This document shows, in pieces, positions 1 through 8,309 of a stretch of 39,559 nt of DNA. The stretch spans positions 1-39,559 of the forward strand of contig JABABT010000024.1 of assembly GCA_014238095.1 (NCBI GenBank), read 5' to 3'. This stretch comes from Candidatus Aenigmatarchaeota archaeon. GTDB lineage: Archaea > Aenigmatarchaeota > Aenigmatarchaeia > CG10238-14 > SCSR01. Within the stretch, counting starts at the first letter, position 1. Each line of letters opens with the position of its first letter. A program made the translations under genes and the position numbers. The notes below the pieces were generated by a model. That model was not told where the DNA came from. It worked only from the letters and a program-made list of their open reading frames with translations, and ran no database searches.

Positions 1-86
1 AAAACATAGAAAAAATAAAAGCAAAATCAGAAGATGGAAAACATATTGATAAATTTATAAAGAAAGCTGAAAAAGAAATTAAATAA
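1..86 (+). CDS. 3' end of an unidentified gene (partial)
   Basis: An open frame enters from the left edge (codons in phase from base 3) and stops with TAA at 84-86. The 27 visible residues are lysine- and glutamate-rich and end in KKAEKEIK, typical of a charged helical C terminus. Too little remains to name a family. In the same frame, beyond TAA at 84 and another TAA at 108, a cysteine-rich stretch (CTTCNECEC) runs to a stop at 189-191. It has no start codon, so it is either chance or a decayed tail. Confidence 0.4.
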   Translation, partial: NIEKIKAKSEDGKHIDKFIKKAEKEIK

Positions 87-227
87 TATAAAAATAAAAG
101 AAAAAAATAATTTTCTAAAATTTTTAAACATTTTCAAGAAAATAAATGTACAACTTGCAATGAATGTGAATGTAAAAAATTTATTCCTTAATTTTAATTA
201 AGAATTTTTTAATTTTATCTCTTAAAA

Positions 228-265
228 TTTGGTGAAATAAAACAAAATTTCTTAATTTCGCCAAA
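228..265. promoter_or_regulatory. 11-bp inverted repeat upstream of the 318 gene
   Basis: Arms at 228-238 (tttggtgaaat) and 255-265 (atttcgccaaa) are complementary over 11 positions with one G-T pair, around a 16-nt loop. It is one of the few G/C-containing palindromes in an extremely AT-rich spacer. It lies about 20 bp upstream of the TATA box at 286-293, so it could be an operator for the gene at 318, or a 3' stem-loop of the gene entering from the left. The sequence alone does not decide. Confidence 0.35.
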
Positions 266-284
266 AAGCCATAATTATAGAAAA

Positions 285-297
285 GTTTATATATATA
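285..297 (+). promoter_or_regulatory. TATA box for the gene at 318
   Basis: The run gtttatatatata fits an archaeal TBP site. Its centre lies about 28 nt upstream of the GTG at 318 and about 37 nt upstream of the in-frame ATG at 327. Transcription would begin at about 315-318, giving a leaderless or nearly leaderless mRNA. Confidence 0.5.
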
Positions 298-317
298 TTA
301 AATATTACTTAATAGTA

Positions 318-875
318 GTGAAAATAATGTTAGATAAATTAAGTAGTTCACTTTATGGAACTGGAGAATATTTACTTGAAAATGTTAAAGATTTGGGTGT
401 GAATTTTTCACATAAAATTAGTTCTTTAGGTGTTCAGAAAGCTTATGGAGATATTTATAAAGGAGAATATTTTTGTGGTCATAGAGAAGTGGAGGAAGTA
501 ATGTATAAAGATAAAATTGCAGATATTGATTATGCTTTAAATAAACAATTAGAACGTGGATTATCTGAAGAAGATGCTATTACTTCTGTTTTTGATTATA
601 ATCATATAATAAATGATATATCAAAATGTCTTAAAGAAGTTCATAATGTTGATCCAGATACAGTAGCACAACTTGATAATGTAAGTAAAGAATTGGTGGA
701 AAATAATTTAGATAAAGTATATGAAATTGTTCCAGAATTTGTAAAATATGCAGATGTTCCATTTACAGGTAATCCTATATTGGATACTGCAATTATAGTT
801 GGTGGTGTAGCTGGATTTATGACTTATGCTAAAATAAGTGGGAAATTTAATAATTTATTTTATAATAAATATTAA
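318..875 (+). CDS. Hypothetical protein with C-terminal membrane helix
   Basis: A 185-residue protein with no family I recognise. Most of it is soluble and helical, mixed charge, with three cysteines (one in the YFCGH segment). A hydrophobic stretch near the C terminus (PILDTAIIVGGVAGFMTYA, about residues 152-170) looks like one transmembrane helix, so it may be tail-anchored. The start is GTG at 318; the ATG at 327 is an equally good choice, and a TATA box precedes both. It converges on the pilin-like gene on the opposite strand, and the two stop regions overlap by 4 bp. Its presence at the end of the pilus locus could be incidental. Confidence 0.6.
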   Translation: MKIMLDKLSSSLYGTGEYLLENVKDLGVNFSHKISSLGVQKAYGDIYKGEYFCGHREVEEVMYKDKIADIDYALNKQLERGLSEEDAITSVFDYNHIINDISKCLKEVHNVDPDTVAQLDNVSKELVENNLDKVYEIVPEFVKYADVPFTGNPILDTAIIVGGVAGFMTYAKISGKFNNLFYNKY

Positions 876-2104
876 TTATTATCTAAATTTTTAGTAAATG
901 TTATAGCTGCACAATTATTAAAAAAATTAAAAATAGGTGATGTTTTTTCTGCATAAACTGAATAAGTTATCTTCTCATTATTTAAATTATTTATTTTAAA
1001 ATTACATTTACTTATTCTTGTTCCAAGTTCTTCTAAATTATTATTAATTGTTCTTTCTTGGAATTGATTACATCTACTTCCTGCTTGGCAATTTTTTGGT
1101 TCATAATTTGAATATATTTCTGCTGCATGTTTTTCTCTTTGTTCTTTGTTCAATTCAGACCAATTAACTAATTTACTTTTACATGTTTCATCTCCTGTTT
1201 CTTCATCAATGGAACATAAAGTTATTTCATATTCAGCATCCTTGAATTTTTCTGCTAATATTTCTATCTCTCTAGAATTTGGTATAGGAATATTATCAGA
1301 ATTTGTTATTGGATTTTCATATTCACATTCAGATTTAGTATTTGAATTAGAAGTAAACATTCCATTTTCAATATAAATTCCACCTGGATGTCTTTTTTGG
1401 GATATAGTTTCAAATTCTAATATTGGAGTTAAAAGTTTATCAAAATTTTTATCTTTATATACAAGTCCAAGAAAACAACCACCAGCATAATTTTCATCTG
1501 ATGGTAAAAGAATAAGTTCACCTATTTGGGAAATAATAAATTCACCTGATTTTGCTATCATAAGACAAGAAGATGTTTCTCCTTTCAAAAAGTCTGCTGT
1601 ATTGGCCAATGGTATATAAGATGTAAATGTATCTAAATCATGTCCAAAAATCATAATAGATTTACATAACAATTCTGGATTTGATATTTTATCTAGTTGT
1701 CCAGATTCAAGTGAAACAACATTTCCAATTATATAATCAGAAAATTGAAAATCAAGTTTGAATTCATATCCACAATAAAACATATTATTACCATTTATTT
1801 GTGGAGAAATGAGTATGTTATTGAAAACTGAATTTGGAACTTGTGAACAAGTTAAAAGACATTCACCATTTTCTCTTATTAAACAACCAACTGCATTAAC
1901 TTCTGGAGAAGGAGTTCCATCTGTATTAAATCCTTCTGTACACATAGCTAAAGAACAAGTTGCCCAACGAGAAAGTTCATGTGTTCCACTAGGTGGAAAT
2001 AAAGGTTGTAAAGTTGTAACATATACTATTGGAACTAAAGATGCACCTAAAACAATAACCCCTAAAACAATTATCATTGTTTGACTAATTGCGAACCCTT
2101 TCAT
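872..2104 (-). CDS. Pilin-like surface protein with large Cys-rich domain
   Basis: A 410-residue protein with one N-terminal transmembrane helix (about residues 10-32) and a large outside domain rich in cysteine, several in close pairs (for example TCSLAMC, CLLTC). These probably form disulfides outside the cell. The N terminus reads MKG-FAISQTMIIV. The KG before a short polar stretch and a hydrophobic helix matches an archaeal class III (prepilin-type) signal, with Q at mature position 5 where bacterial pilins carry E5. It is the last gene of the run from the secretion ATPase downward, so a minor pilin or adhesive tip subunit is likely. That role is inferred, as no named domain is visible. 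It ends against the convergent gene at 318-875. Confidence 0.65.
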   Translation of the reverse strand: MKGFAISQTMIIVLGVIVLGASLVPIVYVTTLQPLFPPSGTHELSRWATCSLAMCTEGFNTDGTPSPEVNAVGCLIRENGECLLTCSQVPNSVFNNILISPQINGNNMFYCGYEFKLDFQFSDYIIGNVVSLESGQLDKISNPELLCKSIMIFGHDLDTFTSYIPLANTADFLKGETSSCLMIAKSGEFIISQIGELILLPSDENYAGGCFLGLVYKDKNFDKLLTPILEFETISQKRHPGGIYIENGMFTSNSNTKSECEYENPITNSDNIPIPNSREIEILAEKFKDAEYEITLCSIDEETGDETCKSKLVNWSELNKEQREKHAAEIYSNYEPKNCQAGSRCNQFQERTINNNLEELGTRISKCNFKINNLNNEKITYSVYAEKTSPIFNFFNNCAAITFTKNLDNN

Positions 2105-2139
2105 AAAATTAATATGAATTTAAAACTTAAATAAGAAAT

Positions 2140-2277
2140 TTAAATTATGGAAATTGTATCTATTGTATTGAAAAGTTCTTTGGTTATATACTCATAATTT
2201 GAATATACCCAAAAAATCAGAACAGCTAAACAGATAATAATTATTGTCATTTCTATAACTAATTTTATTGCAACCAT
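2140..2277 (-). CDS. 45-residue single-TM protein, pilin-like
   Basis: A short ORF between two pilin-like genes: ATG at 2277-2275 and TAA at 2142-2140. It fills an otherwise empty 208-bp gap in the operon. It begins MVAIKLVIEMTIIIICLAV, a short amphipathic start with a glutamate followed directly by a membrane helix of about 18 residues, then a polar tail of about 20 residues. This layout resembles its neighbours, although there is no KG prepilin motif. The same strand and even spacing argue for a real small gene. It could be a minor pilin or a small assembly factor. Confidence 0.5.
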   Translation of the reverse strand: MVAIKLVIEMTIIIICLAVLIFWVYSNYEYITKELFNTIDTISII

Positions 2278-2314
2278 AAATAAAATTAGATAAATTACTT
2301 AAAATTATTTTGTA

Positions 2315-2506
2315 TTATGAATTTGTAGGACATAATGCTCCTACAATATCACAATTTTGAGAAGCTAATTTATCAGATGAATCTATAAATGAATCAATTA
2401 ATTTGTCTTTTGTTCCAAATATCAATATATAAGAAAGAGCTAGAACAATTGAAATAATTATTATACTAATTACAATTACAAGTGGTAATGAAACTTCTCC
2501 TTTCAT
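2315..2506 (-). CDS. Small pilin-like protein with class III signal
   Basis: A 63-residue protein starting MKG-EVSLPLVIVIS, a KG prepilin-peptidase-type site followed by a hydrophobic helix (about residues 8-30) and a short outside tail with two cysteines (NCDIVGALC) that could form a disulfide. It lies 30 bp downstream of another small pilin-like gene and belongs to the same minus-strand run as the pilus ATPase and platform. At this size it could be a major pilin subunit or a minor one. No further family assignment is possible by eye. Confidence 0.6.
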   Translation of the reverse strand: MKGEVSLPLVIVISIIIISIVLALSYILIFGTKDKLIDSFIDSSDKLASQNCDIVGALCPTNS

Positions 2507-2536
2507 ATAATAAATATAGGGAAAGATACAAATAAA

Positions 2537-2749
2537 TTAATTACATTGAATTGTACCAAGTATTGGATTGTTAAAAGTTTCACAATAACTAGATTTTGTA
2601 AATAAATTATCAGAAAGATATGTCATAAATTCACTTTGTAATAAAACAAACATAACTAATAAAAGTAATAATGAAATTGCAAGTATTATGAATAGGATTT
2701 TCTGAAATCCTACTATTCCTTTATTATTATTATCCAATAATTCCAACAT
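2537..2749 (-). CDS. Small pilin-like protein overlapping the platform gene
   Basis: A 70-residue protein with the N terminus MLELLDNNNKG-IVGFQKILFI. The KG is followed after four residues by Q at mature position 5 and a long hydrophobic helix (about residues 16-38), the class III prepilin layout. The short outside tail has two cysteines (SSYC and IQCN-end). Its start codon lies inside the 3' end of the TadC/FlaJ-like gene (20-bp overlap), so the two are probably translationally coupled. It is likely a pilin subunit or pseudopilin of the same machine. Confidence 0.62.
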   Translation of the reverse strand: MLELLDNNNKGIVGFQKILFIILAISLLLLLVMFVLLQSEFMTYLSDNLFTKSSYCETFNNPILGTIQCN

Positions 2750-4691
2750 CTACTATCCCCTGGAATGCCACAAAAGTGATTATTCCTATTAAAGTAAATA
2801 TGAAAGTACCCATAAATAACCCTTTAGCTATTGTTTTATATCTTTCAATTGGGTCCTCACCATACTTCAAAGTAGAAATTAAAAATGCTAATGATAAAAG
2901 AACTTCAATCATGTAAACACCTACAATTACAGTTAACCATTCTATAGGTACAACTTTATCAATATCACCAAGTACACTAATTAAACCACCATCTCCTATA
3001 GGTAATGATTCTGTAAGTCCTACAGCATCAACGAAAAATGTCGAAACATTAAACAATACTAAAGATAACAGAGCTGAAAGTCCTATAATTATTCCCATAG
3101 CAACAGGAACTAATAATCCCATCATGAAATTCATTTCTGATGTTGTTTCAGACATCATTTCACGTAAAAATGTTTCAACACGACTTACATTTTTCATATA
3201 ATTAGATATTGAAATCATTGCTGAAGCTGTAGTTCTTGATCCTTTCTTTAATGATTCAGAAAAAACTTTCAAAATATTTTTGATTGTGGAAGATGGGTAG
3301 AATTTTATTACACCAACTTCTGGATCAAATATTGATTTTTCAAAAGTATATCCAAAATTTCTTATATTTCTCAAAGCAAGACCAAATAATTCAGAAATTT
3401 TTAGATTTCTGATTTTATTAAGAAGTTTTTCTATAGATGTTTCTACCGAATAACCTGATTGTAAAATCAAACCAAGCTCGAATAAAGAAGTTGCAAATTC
3501 ATTCTCAGTTTCAACAATACCTTTTCTTATTTTATCATTACCTTTGTATGAAAAATATGAATAGAAAACTATTGGTGCAACTATTCCCCATATTATAGAA
3601 TTTCCTCCTAATATTTTTTGTAAAGAAACTACATCTGTAGATGAGAAAATTAAGAAAAATCCAAGAGAGAAAAACCCTATTGATATTAAAATTGCAAATG
3701 GCCATACTTTTATTTTTCTATTTTTTATCATCATTTCTCCTGCTGCATGTGCATCAGGATGATTGGAAACGTCTCGTGACCCAAAGGCCATAGGACGTTT
3801 TGATAACGTATCATTAATTAAAAACCAAACAAGAATTGGTAGAACAATATTGTAAACAATAACTAAAAGATAAGGAGGAACAGCTTCAGTTAAGAAAATT
3901 GTTAAGATTGGAAATAATATTATTGTCAATACTGGTAATGTTATACCCATATAATTTATTATTGCTAATGGTTGGGAAAGTTTTTGAGTATAATTTTTCA
4001 TTCTGTCTGTGTTTCTTTCTAATATTATATTTATAGCTTCTTCATACAATTTACTTCTAGATGATTCAGTTTTGAAAACTGAAGTTCTAAGAATGTCCAT
4101 TGCTTCTGAAAATTCTTGATTTTGTTCTTTCCATTTATCTGCAAATACTTCTAATGCTTGATCTGCATTATCATATTTTCTTAATGATAAATCCCAAGCT
4201 ATTTTTTTTAAATCACGACCAACTACACCTTTTGTATTCATTGATGCAAATATCAATGCATTTTCAAAGTTAGGTGTAAGTCTTAATGAAATTACAATAT
4301 ACAAAACAGAAACTAAAAGATCTGCTGTTGCTCTAATTCTAGTAAACGTTACAACATGATTTAGAAAAACTGTCCAATAAAATGCAATAGCACCTGAACC
4401 ACCTATTGCTAATATTATGAAAATTGAATCTGTATTAAGAAAAATTAAACCAGTTCCAATTATAATTCCAATTATAAAAATCATCAAAGCTGATCTATAA
4501 ATATTTTGAGGAGAAGTTCTATAACCTACGAACTGAAGTTTCTGCCAAATTTCTTGTTCCTTATCTAAACTTAGAGGTATTTTTATTGGTATTTTACCTC
4601 CTAATTTATTAGATATTTTTTCATAGAATGTTGGTTCTCTTTTTATAAGTTCATCTTCCAAATATTTCTGATAATCTCTTGATACAGGCAT
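2730..4691 (-). CDS. Tandem TadC/FlaJ-type pilus platform membrane protein
   Basis: A 653-residue polytopic membrane protein made of two T2SF-like halves, as in archaeal FlaJ/ArlJ and tandem TadC proteins. Each half has a cytoplasmic helical domain (about 150-230 and 400-500) followed by paired membrane helices, and membrane segments also lie near residues 68-115, 240-290, 330-375, 520-560 and 590-650. Such proteins form the inner-membrane platform on which the secretion ATPase drives pilin assembly. The ATPase gene lies upstream in the same direction, separated by one small gene, and pilin-like genes follow, one overlapping by 20 bp. Family identity is from overall architecture and context. 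Whether it builds an adhesive pilus or a rotating filament cannot be told; no archaellum-specific FlaH/ArlH is in the window. Confidence 0.8.
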   Translation of the reverse strand: MPVSRDYQKYLEDELIKREPTFYEKISNKLGGKIPIKIPLSLDKEQEIWQKLQFVGYRTSPQNIYRSALMIFIIGIIIGTGLIFLNTDSIFIILAIGGSGAIAFYWTVFLNHVVTFTRIRATADLLVSVLYIVISLRLTPNFENALIFASMNTKGVVGRDLKKIAWDLSLRKYDNADQALEVFADKWKEQNQEFSEAMDILRTSVFKTESSRSKLYEEAINIILERNTDRMKNYTQKLSQPLAIINYMGITLPVLTIILFPILTIFLTEAVPPYLLVIVYNIVLPILVWFLINDTLSKRPMAFGSRDVSNHPDAHAAGEMMIKNRKIKVWPFAILISIGFFSLGFFLIFSSTDVVSLQKILGGNSIIWGIVAPIVFYSYFSYKGNDKIRKGIVETENEFATSLFELGLILQSGYSVETSIEKLLNKIRNLKISELFGLALRNIRNFGYTFEKSIFDPEVGVIKFYPSSTIKNILKVFSESLKKGSRTTASAMISISNYMKNVSRVETFLREMMSETTSEMNFMMGLLVPVAMGIIIGLSALLSLVLFNVSTFFVDAVGLTESLPIGDGGLISVLGDIDKVVPIEWLTVIVGVYMIEVLLSLAFLISTLKYGEDPIERYKTIAKGLFMGTFIFTLIGIITFVAFQGIVDVGIIG

Positions 4692-4740
4692 TAATTAAAA
4701 TTAGAATTGTTGAAATAAAAGGATTTTTTATAACTTTTAT

Positions 4741-5070
4741 TTAAATCCATTTTTTGTATCTTTCATCTAATTCATTTCTTTCAGTATTTTTAATATAATT
4801 TTTTATTTGGTTAAATGTTTTTTCGTTTAATTGTTCAATAGAAATTATTTTAGATACTTTATATTTCCTATGATTATTTGTAGATTTTTCATAATCTATT
4901 TGTAAAAATCCATTATTATATAATTTAGTTAAATTATTACGAGAATTATCATTATATTCAAAATTATTTAAATCTGTACCAGAAAATGTAATATCTTTAT
5001 CACCAGATTCTACAACATAATTTACTATTTTATCCCAAGTATTTCTTGTCTGTTTTCTATTAGTTAACAT
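4741..5070 (-). CDS. Small basic protein between pilus ATPase and platform genes
   Basis: A 109-residue soluble protein with many asparagines and lysines. The first two thirds look like alternating helices and a possible beta wing (NNLTKLYNNGFLQIDYEKSTNNHRKYKVS), compatible with a winged-helix domain, and the C-terminal part is a charged helix ending near KKWI. It lies 29 bp after the ATPase gene and 49 bp before the platform gene, same strand, so it should be co-expressed with them. It could be a local regulator or an accessory protein of the machine. No family was recognised with certainty. Confidence 0.55.
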   Translation of the reverse strand: MLTNRKQTRNTWDKIVNYVVESGDKDITFSGTDLNNFEYNDNSRNNLTKLYNNGFLQIDYEKSTNNHRKYKVSKIISIEQLNEKTFNQIKNYIKNTERNELDERYKKWI

Positions 5071-5099
5071 AAAATTAATTGTATTAAAAGAATAAATGA

Positions 5100-7349
5100 T
5101 TAATAATTTGTGTTTCTTAATTTTTCTTTATACCATTCCAACCATTTTTCATAAATCATTTTTGGATCAAGAGTACCAACTTCACTTTTTACATTTTCAG
5201 AAATTATATGATACATACTATTACTTATGGTAATCCAATCAGATTCTAATATTTCTGGTCTCTCAAGTTTTACAGACATATCAACCATTTTTTGTTTTAT
5301 ACTAGAACGTAACATTATATTTTCCCAAACTTTATCCCAAGAACCTTTCCATTCACGAACATTATTTGCAATACCATTCAAAACTTCAGATTCTCCATCA
5401 AGTAAAATATCAGTTGGTTTTAATTTATCTTCTTTTGCTGAATATTCCATTAATGGTACAAAACCACCTTCTTCTAAAGGATCATCTTTCCATTTTTTCC
5501 TTACTTCAGTCATTTCAACAACACGTCTAAATCTATGAAGACCATCTGATGATTTCAACATATTAGCAACAATAATTACATCAATAGCTTTGAAACTTGT
5601 TGATTTTACTCCAAGATCATTTACAACTCTATCATAAACTCCATATGGTGACTCACCATGAATAGTGCCTGCTACTACATTTGCAAGAGCACCAATTCTC
5701 ATAGCTTCAAATAATGCAACAGACTCTGTTGATCTAACTTCACCAACAATTAAAACAGAATCACCAAGACGTAATGCTGTTCTAAGTGCTTCTTCTGGTG
5801 GAATTTCTGTTTCAACTTTTGTAATTACTGAACGAGATTTTAATCTACATATATTAAATCCTAATTTTCTCATTGCAACAATAGGTAGTTCTAATGTATC
5901 TTCAACAACAATTATTCTATGTCTTTTCATTATTTCCAACATAATTGAACCCAATAAAGATGATTTACCACTTCCCCTTCCACCAGCAATTAACATTGCA
6001 CGACCACCATCTACAATAAAACTATTGATACCTGAAAACAAGGAACCAAAATAATTACTTTTCATAAACAATGGAAATGTCCATGGTCTTTCTCTATGTC
6101 TTCTAAAAGCATAAGCAAGTCCATCTGGTGAAAGTGTTCTTGTAATAGCAGCAACTCTTGCTCTTCCTGTCGGTGTGTTTAATTCAGTATCAAGTACTGG
6201 ATTTGCTTCATCTAATGGACGTCCAGAAAATAATCTAAATCTAGTTGCCCATGCTTCTGCATCTTCACGTGTTGGTATTAAATTTGTTTCACATTCTTCA
6301 AAATCTTGATGATAAATATATACAGGAGATTGTCCTACTGGAGAATTAATATAGAAATCCTGTATCTTAGGATCGGATATAAGTAATTCTAAAATACCAA
6401 ATCCTGATGTATATCTTACAAGAATTTTAGCTAGATTTTCTAATTCTTCTGGAGTTAATCTAATTCCTTTATTTGTAGCAATATCTTTCAACATATCTCT
6501 ACTAATATTCATAAAAATATCAATTGATTTATTAGAATCCATAAAATCATTTTCAGTTGGTTTATGTTCTGACATATAATGTCTTGCCTTATCAAGTAAA
6601 CTATATTGTTCTTCAGAAAGTTTGAATTCTTGTGGAGTTATATGATAAAGTCTACGTACTTTTTCTGGTATTTGAAAAATTTCAACTAAAGTATTCCCAA
6701 CATAATATTTTTCAAGAACTTTTCCATTCTTTGGCGGCATAGCCATATAACGTGTTAACATAAAATTTGGACGAATAACTGGTGTGAAAAATTCTCTATA
6801 AAGTGTTCTATCACCAAACTTGAAATCTTTTAATCTAGGAATAACACTTCTAATCAGAGTTGTGTTTTCAAGAATATTTAACATTGGTTGTAAACAATTA
6901 ATAAGAAAATATTCATGAGATTTTTGATCTGGACCAATTGTATTTGAAAGTCTATTCTCTGTATTTTCCATAACATTTAATCTAACATAAGCTCCAATAG
7001 GATCTTTTCTCAAAACTTCTAATATTAGGAATTGTAAGTCTGCAAGTCTTCTTGGTGTAAAATGAGAAGAATTTGAACCTTCTATTTTTTCAATACTTAA
7101 CAATCTATCTTCATTCAATATTTTATTATAAGCTTGTGAAATTTCACGAAGCATTTTTGTTTGATTAAAATTATATTCATTTTCTCTAGTTTCAGCAAGA
7201 ATAACTCTGCTAATATCTTTTACTTCAAGTAATTTATCAATAACAATTGCCATAGCACCTTCAGAATCTTCAATACTTGGTGGTATTGCCCAATTAGTTG
7301 CATTAATTCTAAGAGTTCCTTCTTCAACCTTATAATCAATTTCTACCAT
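5100..7349 (-). CDS. Type IV pilus/archaellum-type secretion ATPase (FlaI/TadA/GspE family)
   Basis: A 749-residue hexameric-type ATPase that powers pilin assembly at the cytoplasmic face of the membrane. The C-terminal half has the family signatures: Walker A GGRGSGKS at about 456-463, Asp box VVEDTLELP around 481-489, Walker B VLIVGEVRS at 532-540 and the His box GTIHGESPYG at about 561-570. Arginine-rich segments just before Walker A (AFRRHRERPWT) are typical. The first 300 residues form the variable N-terminal domain. At 749 residues it is longer than typical archaellum FlaI. It heads the minus-strand pilus operon and starts 38 bp from a divergent coiled-coil gene. Both starts lie inside a 13-bp inverted repeat. 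Confidence 0.92.
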   Translation of the reverse strand: MVEIDYKVEEGTLRINATNWAIPPSIEDSEGAMAIVIDKLLEVKDISRVILAETRENEYNFNQTKMLREISQAYNKILNEDRLLSIEKIEGSNSSHFTPRRLADLQFLILEVLRKDPIGAYVRLNVMENTENRLSNTIGPDQKSHEYFLINCLQPMLNILENTTLIRSVIPRLKDFKFGDRTLYREFFTPVIRPNFMLTRYMAMPPKNGKVLEKYYVGNTLVEIFQIPEKVRRLYHITPQEFKLSEEQYSLLDKARHYMSEHKPTENDFMDSNKSIDIFMNISRDMLKDIATNKGIRLTPEELENLAKILVRYTSGFGILELLISDPKIQDFYINSPVGQSPVYIYHQDFEECETNLIPTREDAEAWATRFRLFSGRPLDEANPVLDTELNTPTGRARVAAITRTLSPDGLAYAFRRHRERPWTFPLFMKSNYFGSLFSGINSFIVDGGRAMLIAGGRGSGKSSLLGSIMLEIMKRHRIIVVEDTLELPIVAMRKLGFNICRLKSRSVITKVETEIPPEEALRTALRLGDSVLIVGEVRSTESVALFEAMRIGALANVVAGTIHGESPYGVYDRVVNDLGVKSTSFKAIDVIIVANMLKSSDGLHRFRRVVEMTEVRKKWKDDPLEEGGFVPLMEYSAKEDKLKPTDILLDGESEVLNGIANNVREWKGSWDKVWENIMLRSSIKQKMVDMSVKLERPEILESDWITISNSMYHIISENVKSEVGTLDPKMIYEKWLEWYKEKLRNTNY

Positions 7350-7398
7350 ACTATTATTTTATGTTTATGGAAACAAATATTCTTTGTATGGTAGAAAT
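7339..7398. promoter_or_regulatory. Divergent start region with 13-bp perfect inverted repeat
   Basis: The arms atttctaccatac (7339-7351) and gtatggtagaaat (7386-7398) are exact reverse complements. Each arm contains the first codons of a gene: ATG-GTA-GAA for the ATPase on the minus strand and ATG-GTA-GAA for the coiled-coil gene on the plus strand. The 34 bp between them must hold the promoters for both directions. The symmetry supports ATG at 7388 as the true start of the plus-strand gene. It may be a shared operator or a matched translation-initiation structure. Confidence 0.45.
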
Positions 7399-7780
7399 GA
7401 GTTCGGACCTTAAAGTCCTTGCAACAGAATTAGTAAAAAGGGTAAATGGTGAAACAAGAAGAACTAGATTATTAGAACAAAAAGTTGATAGATTTGAAGC
7501 AGAAATATCAAATCTTGAGAATACAATTAAGTCACAAAATTCTGATTTGAAAAATATTCTTCAAAATTTTGAAGATACATTAAAAGAAATATCTAATCGA
7601 GTTCTTATTATGGAAAATTCTATTAAAAGAATTGAAAAAGAATTAAGTAAAAAGGCTACCAAAAATGAATTCAAAACAATAGAATCTTATATGGAATTAA
7701 TGTCTCCTATAACTGGTAATTATGTAACACGTGCAGAAATGGAACGTGTTATAAGTGAAAAAACTCAGAAGAAATTCTGA
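7388..7780 (+). CDS. Coiled-coil protein divergent from the pilus ATPase
   Basis: About 130 residues, almost entirely alpha-helical, with a heptad-rich central region (LLEQKVDRFEAEISNLENT and following, about residues 25-90) and a C-terminal charged segment (NYVTRAEMERVISEK). The frame could open upstream at ATG 7361 or 7367. I chose ATG 7388 because its surrounding 13 bp mirror the ATPase start exactly and because the extra residues (MFMETNILC) look unlike the rest. Size and coiled-coil character recall archaellum FlaC-type accessory proteins, but I see no diagnostic motif, so the link rests on position. It is probably a cytoplasmic accessory protein of the pilus machine. Confidence 0.6.
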   Translation: MVEMSSDLKVLATELVKRVNGETRRTRLLEQKVDRFEAEISNLENTIKSQNSDLKNILQNFEDTLKEISNRVLIMENSIKRIEKELSKKATKNEFKTIESYMELMSPITGNYVTRAEMERVISEKTQKKF

Positions 7781-8309
7781 AATTATATATAATTATTTTT
7801 ATAATATTCCTATTTTTAGAAATTTAATTTTGTTATATAAAAATATTTTTTTATAAAGTAAAATAATAAAAAATACCAAAAAAAATAGAAAAATTAAATT
7901 ATATTTTTTAATAATAAATTGAATGGAAAAATATCTTTAAAAATGTTTAGAATTTATACAAATTAAATATTGTACCAAAATTTTTTTATTAAAAAGAAGT
8001 AAAATTTAAATAATAAATCTTAGAATAAAAAAAATTAATATAAATGTAATAAAAAATATTAAAAAAATAATTCCATCATAATATTTTTTTCATTCTTCCA
8101 TAAATATTTTATATTTTTCAATATGTTCTAGGTTTTTTAATTTTTCTTTGTGAAATTTTTTAGTTACATTAAATTTTTATTTTATTTATTATATTTCATA
8201 ATATTTTATTATTTTATTTGAGGATTTTATTGTTTCATTTACATTAAAATAAATAAAAAAGATTATAATGACTATCTTTAAAAGAACAAAAGCTTAATTT
8301 ATTTATAAT
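7781..8309. other. AT-rich stretch without an intact gene; possible decayed membrane-protein gene
   Basis: No complete ORF of useful length is present and the base composition is almost pure A/T. On the minus strand, fragments look protein-like. One frame (about 8290-8195) gives a hydrophobic segment followed by VNETIKSSNKIIKYYEI. Another (about 8170-8006) gives KEKLKNLEHIEKYKIFMEE, then a TGA at 8092-8090, then KKYYDGIIFLIFFITFILIF and a stop at 8008. Together they suggest a small membrane protein gene broken by a frameshift and a stop, but low-complexity AT sequence can mimic this. The last 35 bp carry a TATA-like ctttaaaag serving the gene at 8310. Confidence 0.3.

Noticed and set aside
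8006-8170. Reading TGA at 8092-8090 as tryptophan would join two protein-like fragments
   Set aside because: TGA clearly acts as a normal stop for other genes in the window (for example at 7778-7780 and after the 14219 gene), so code reassignment is not supported.
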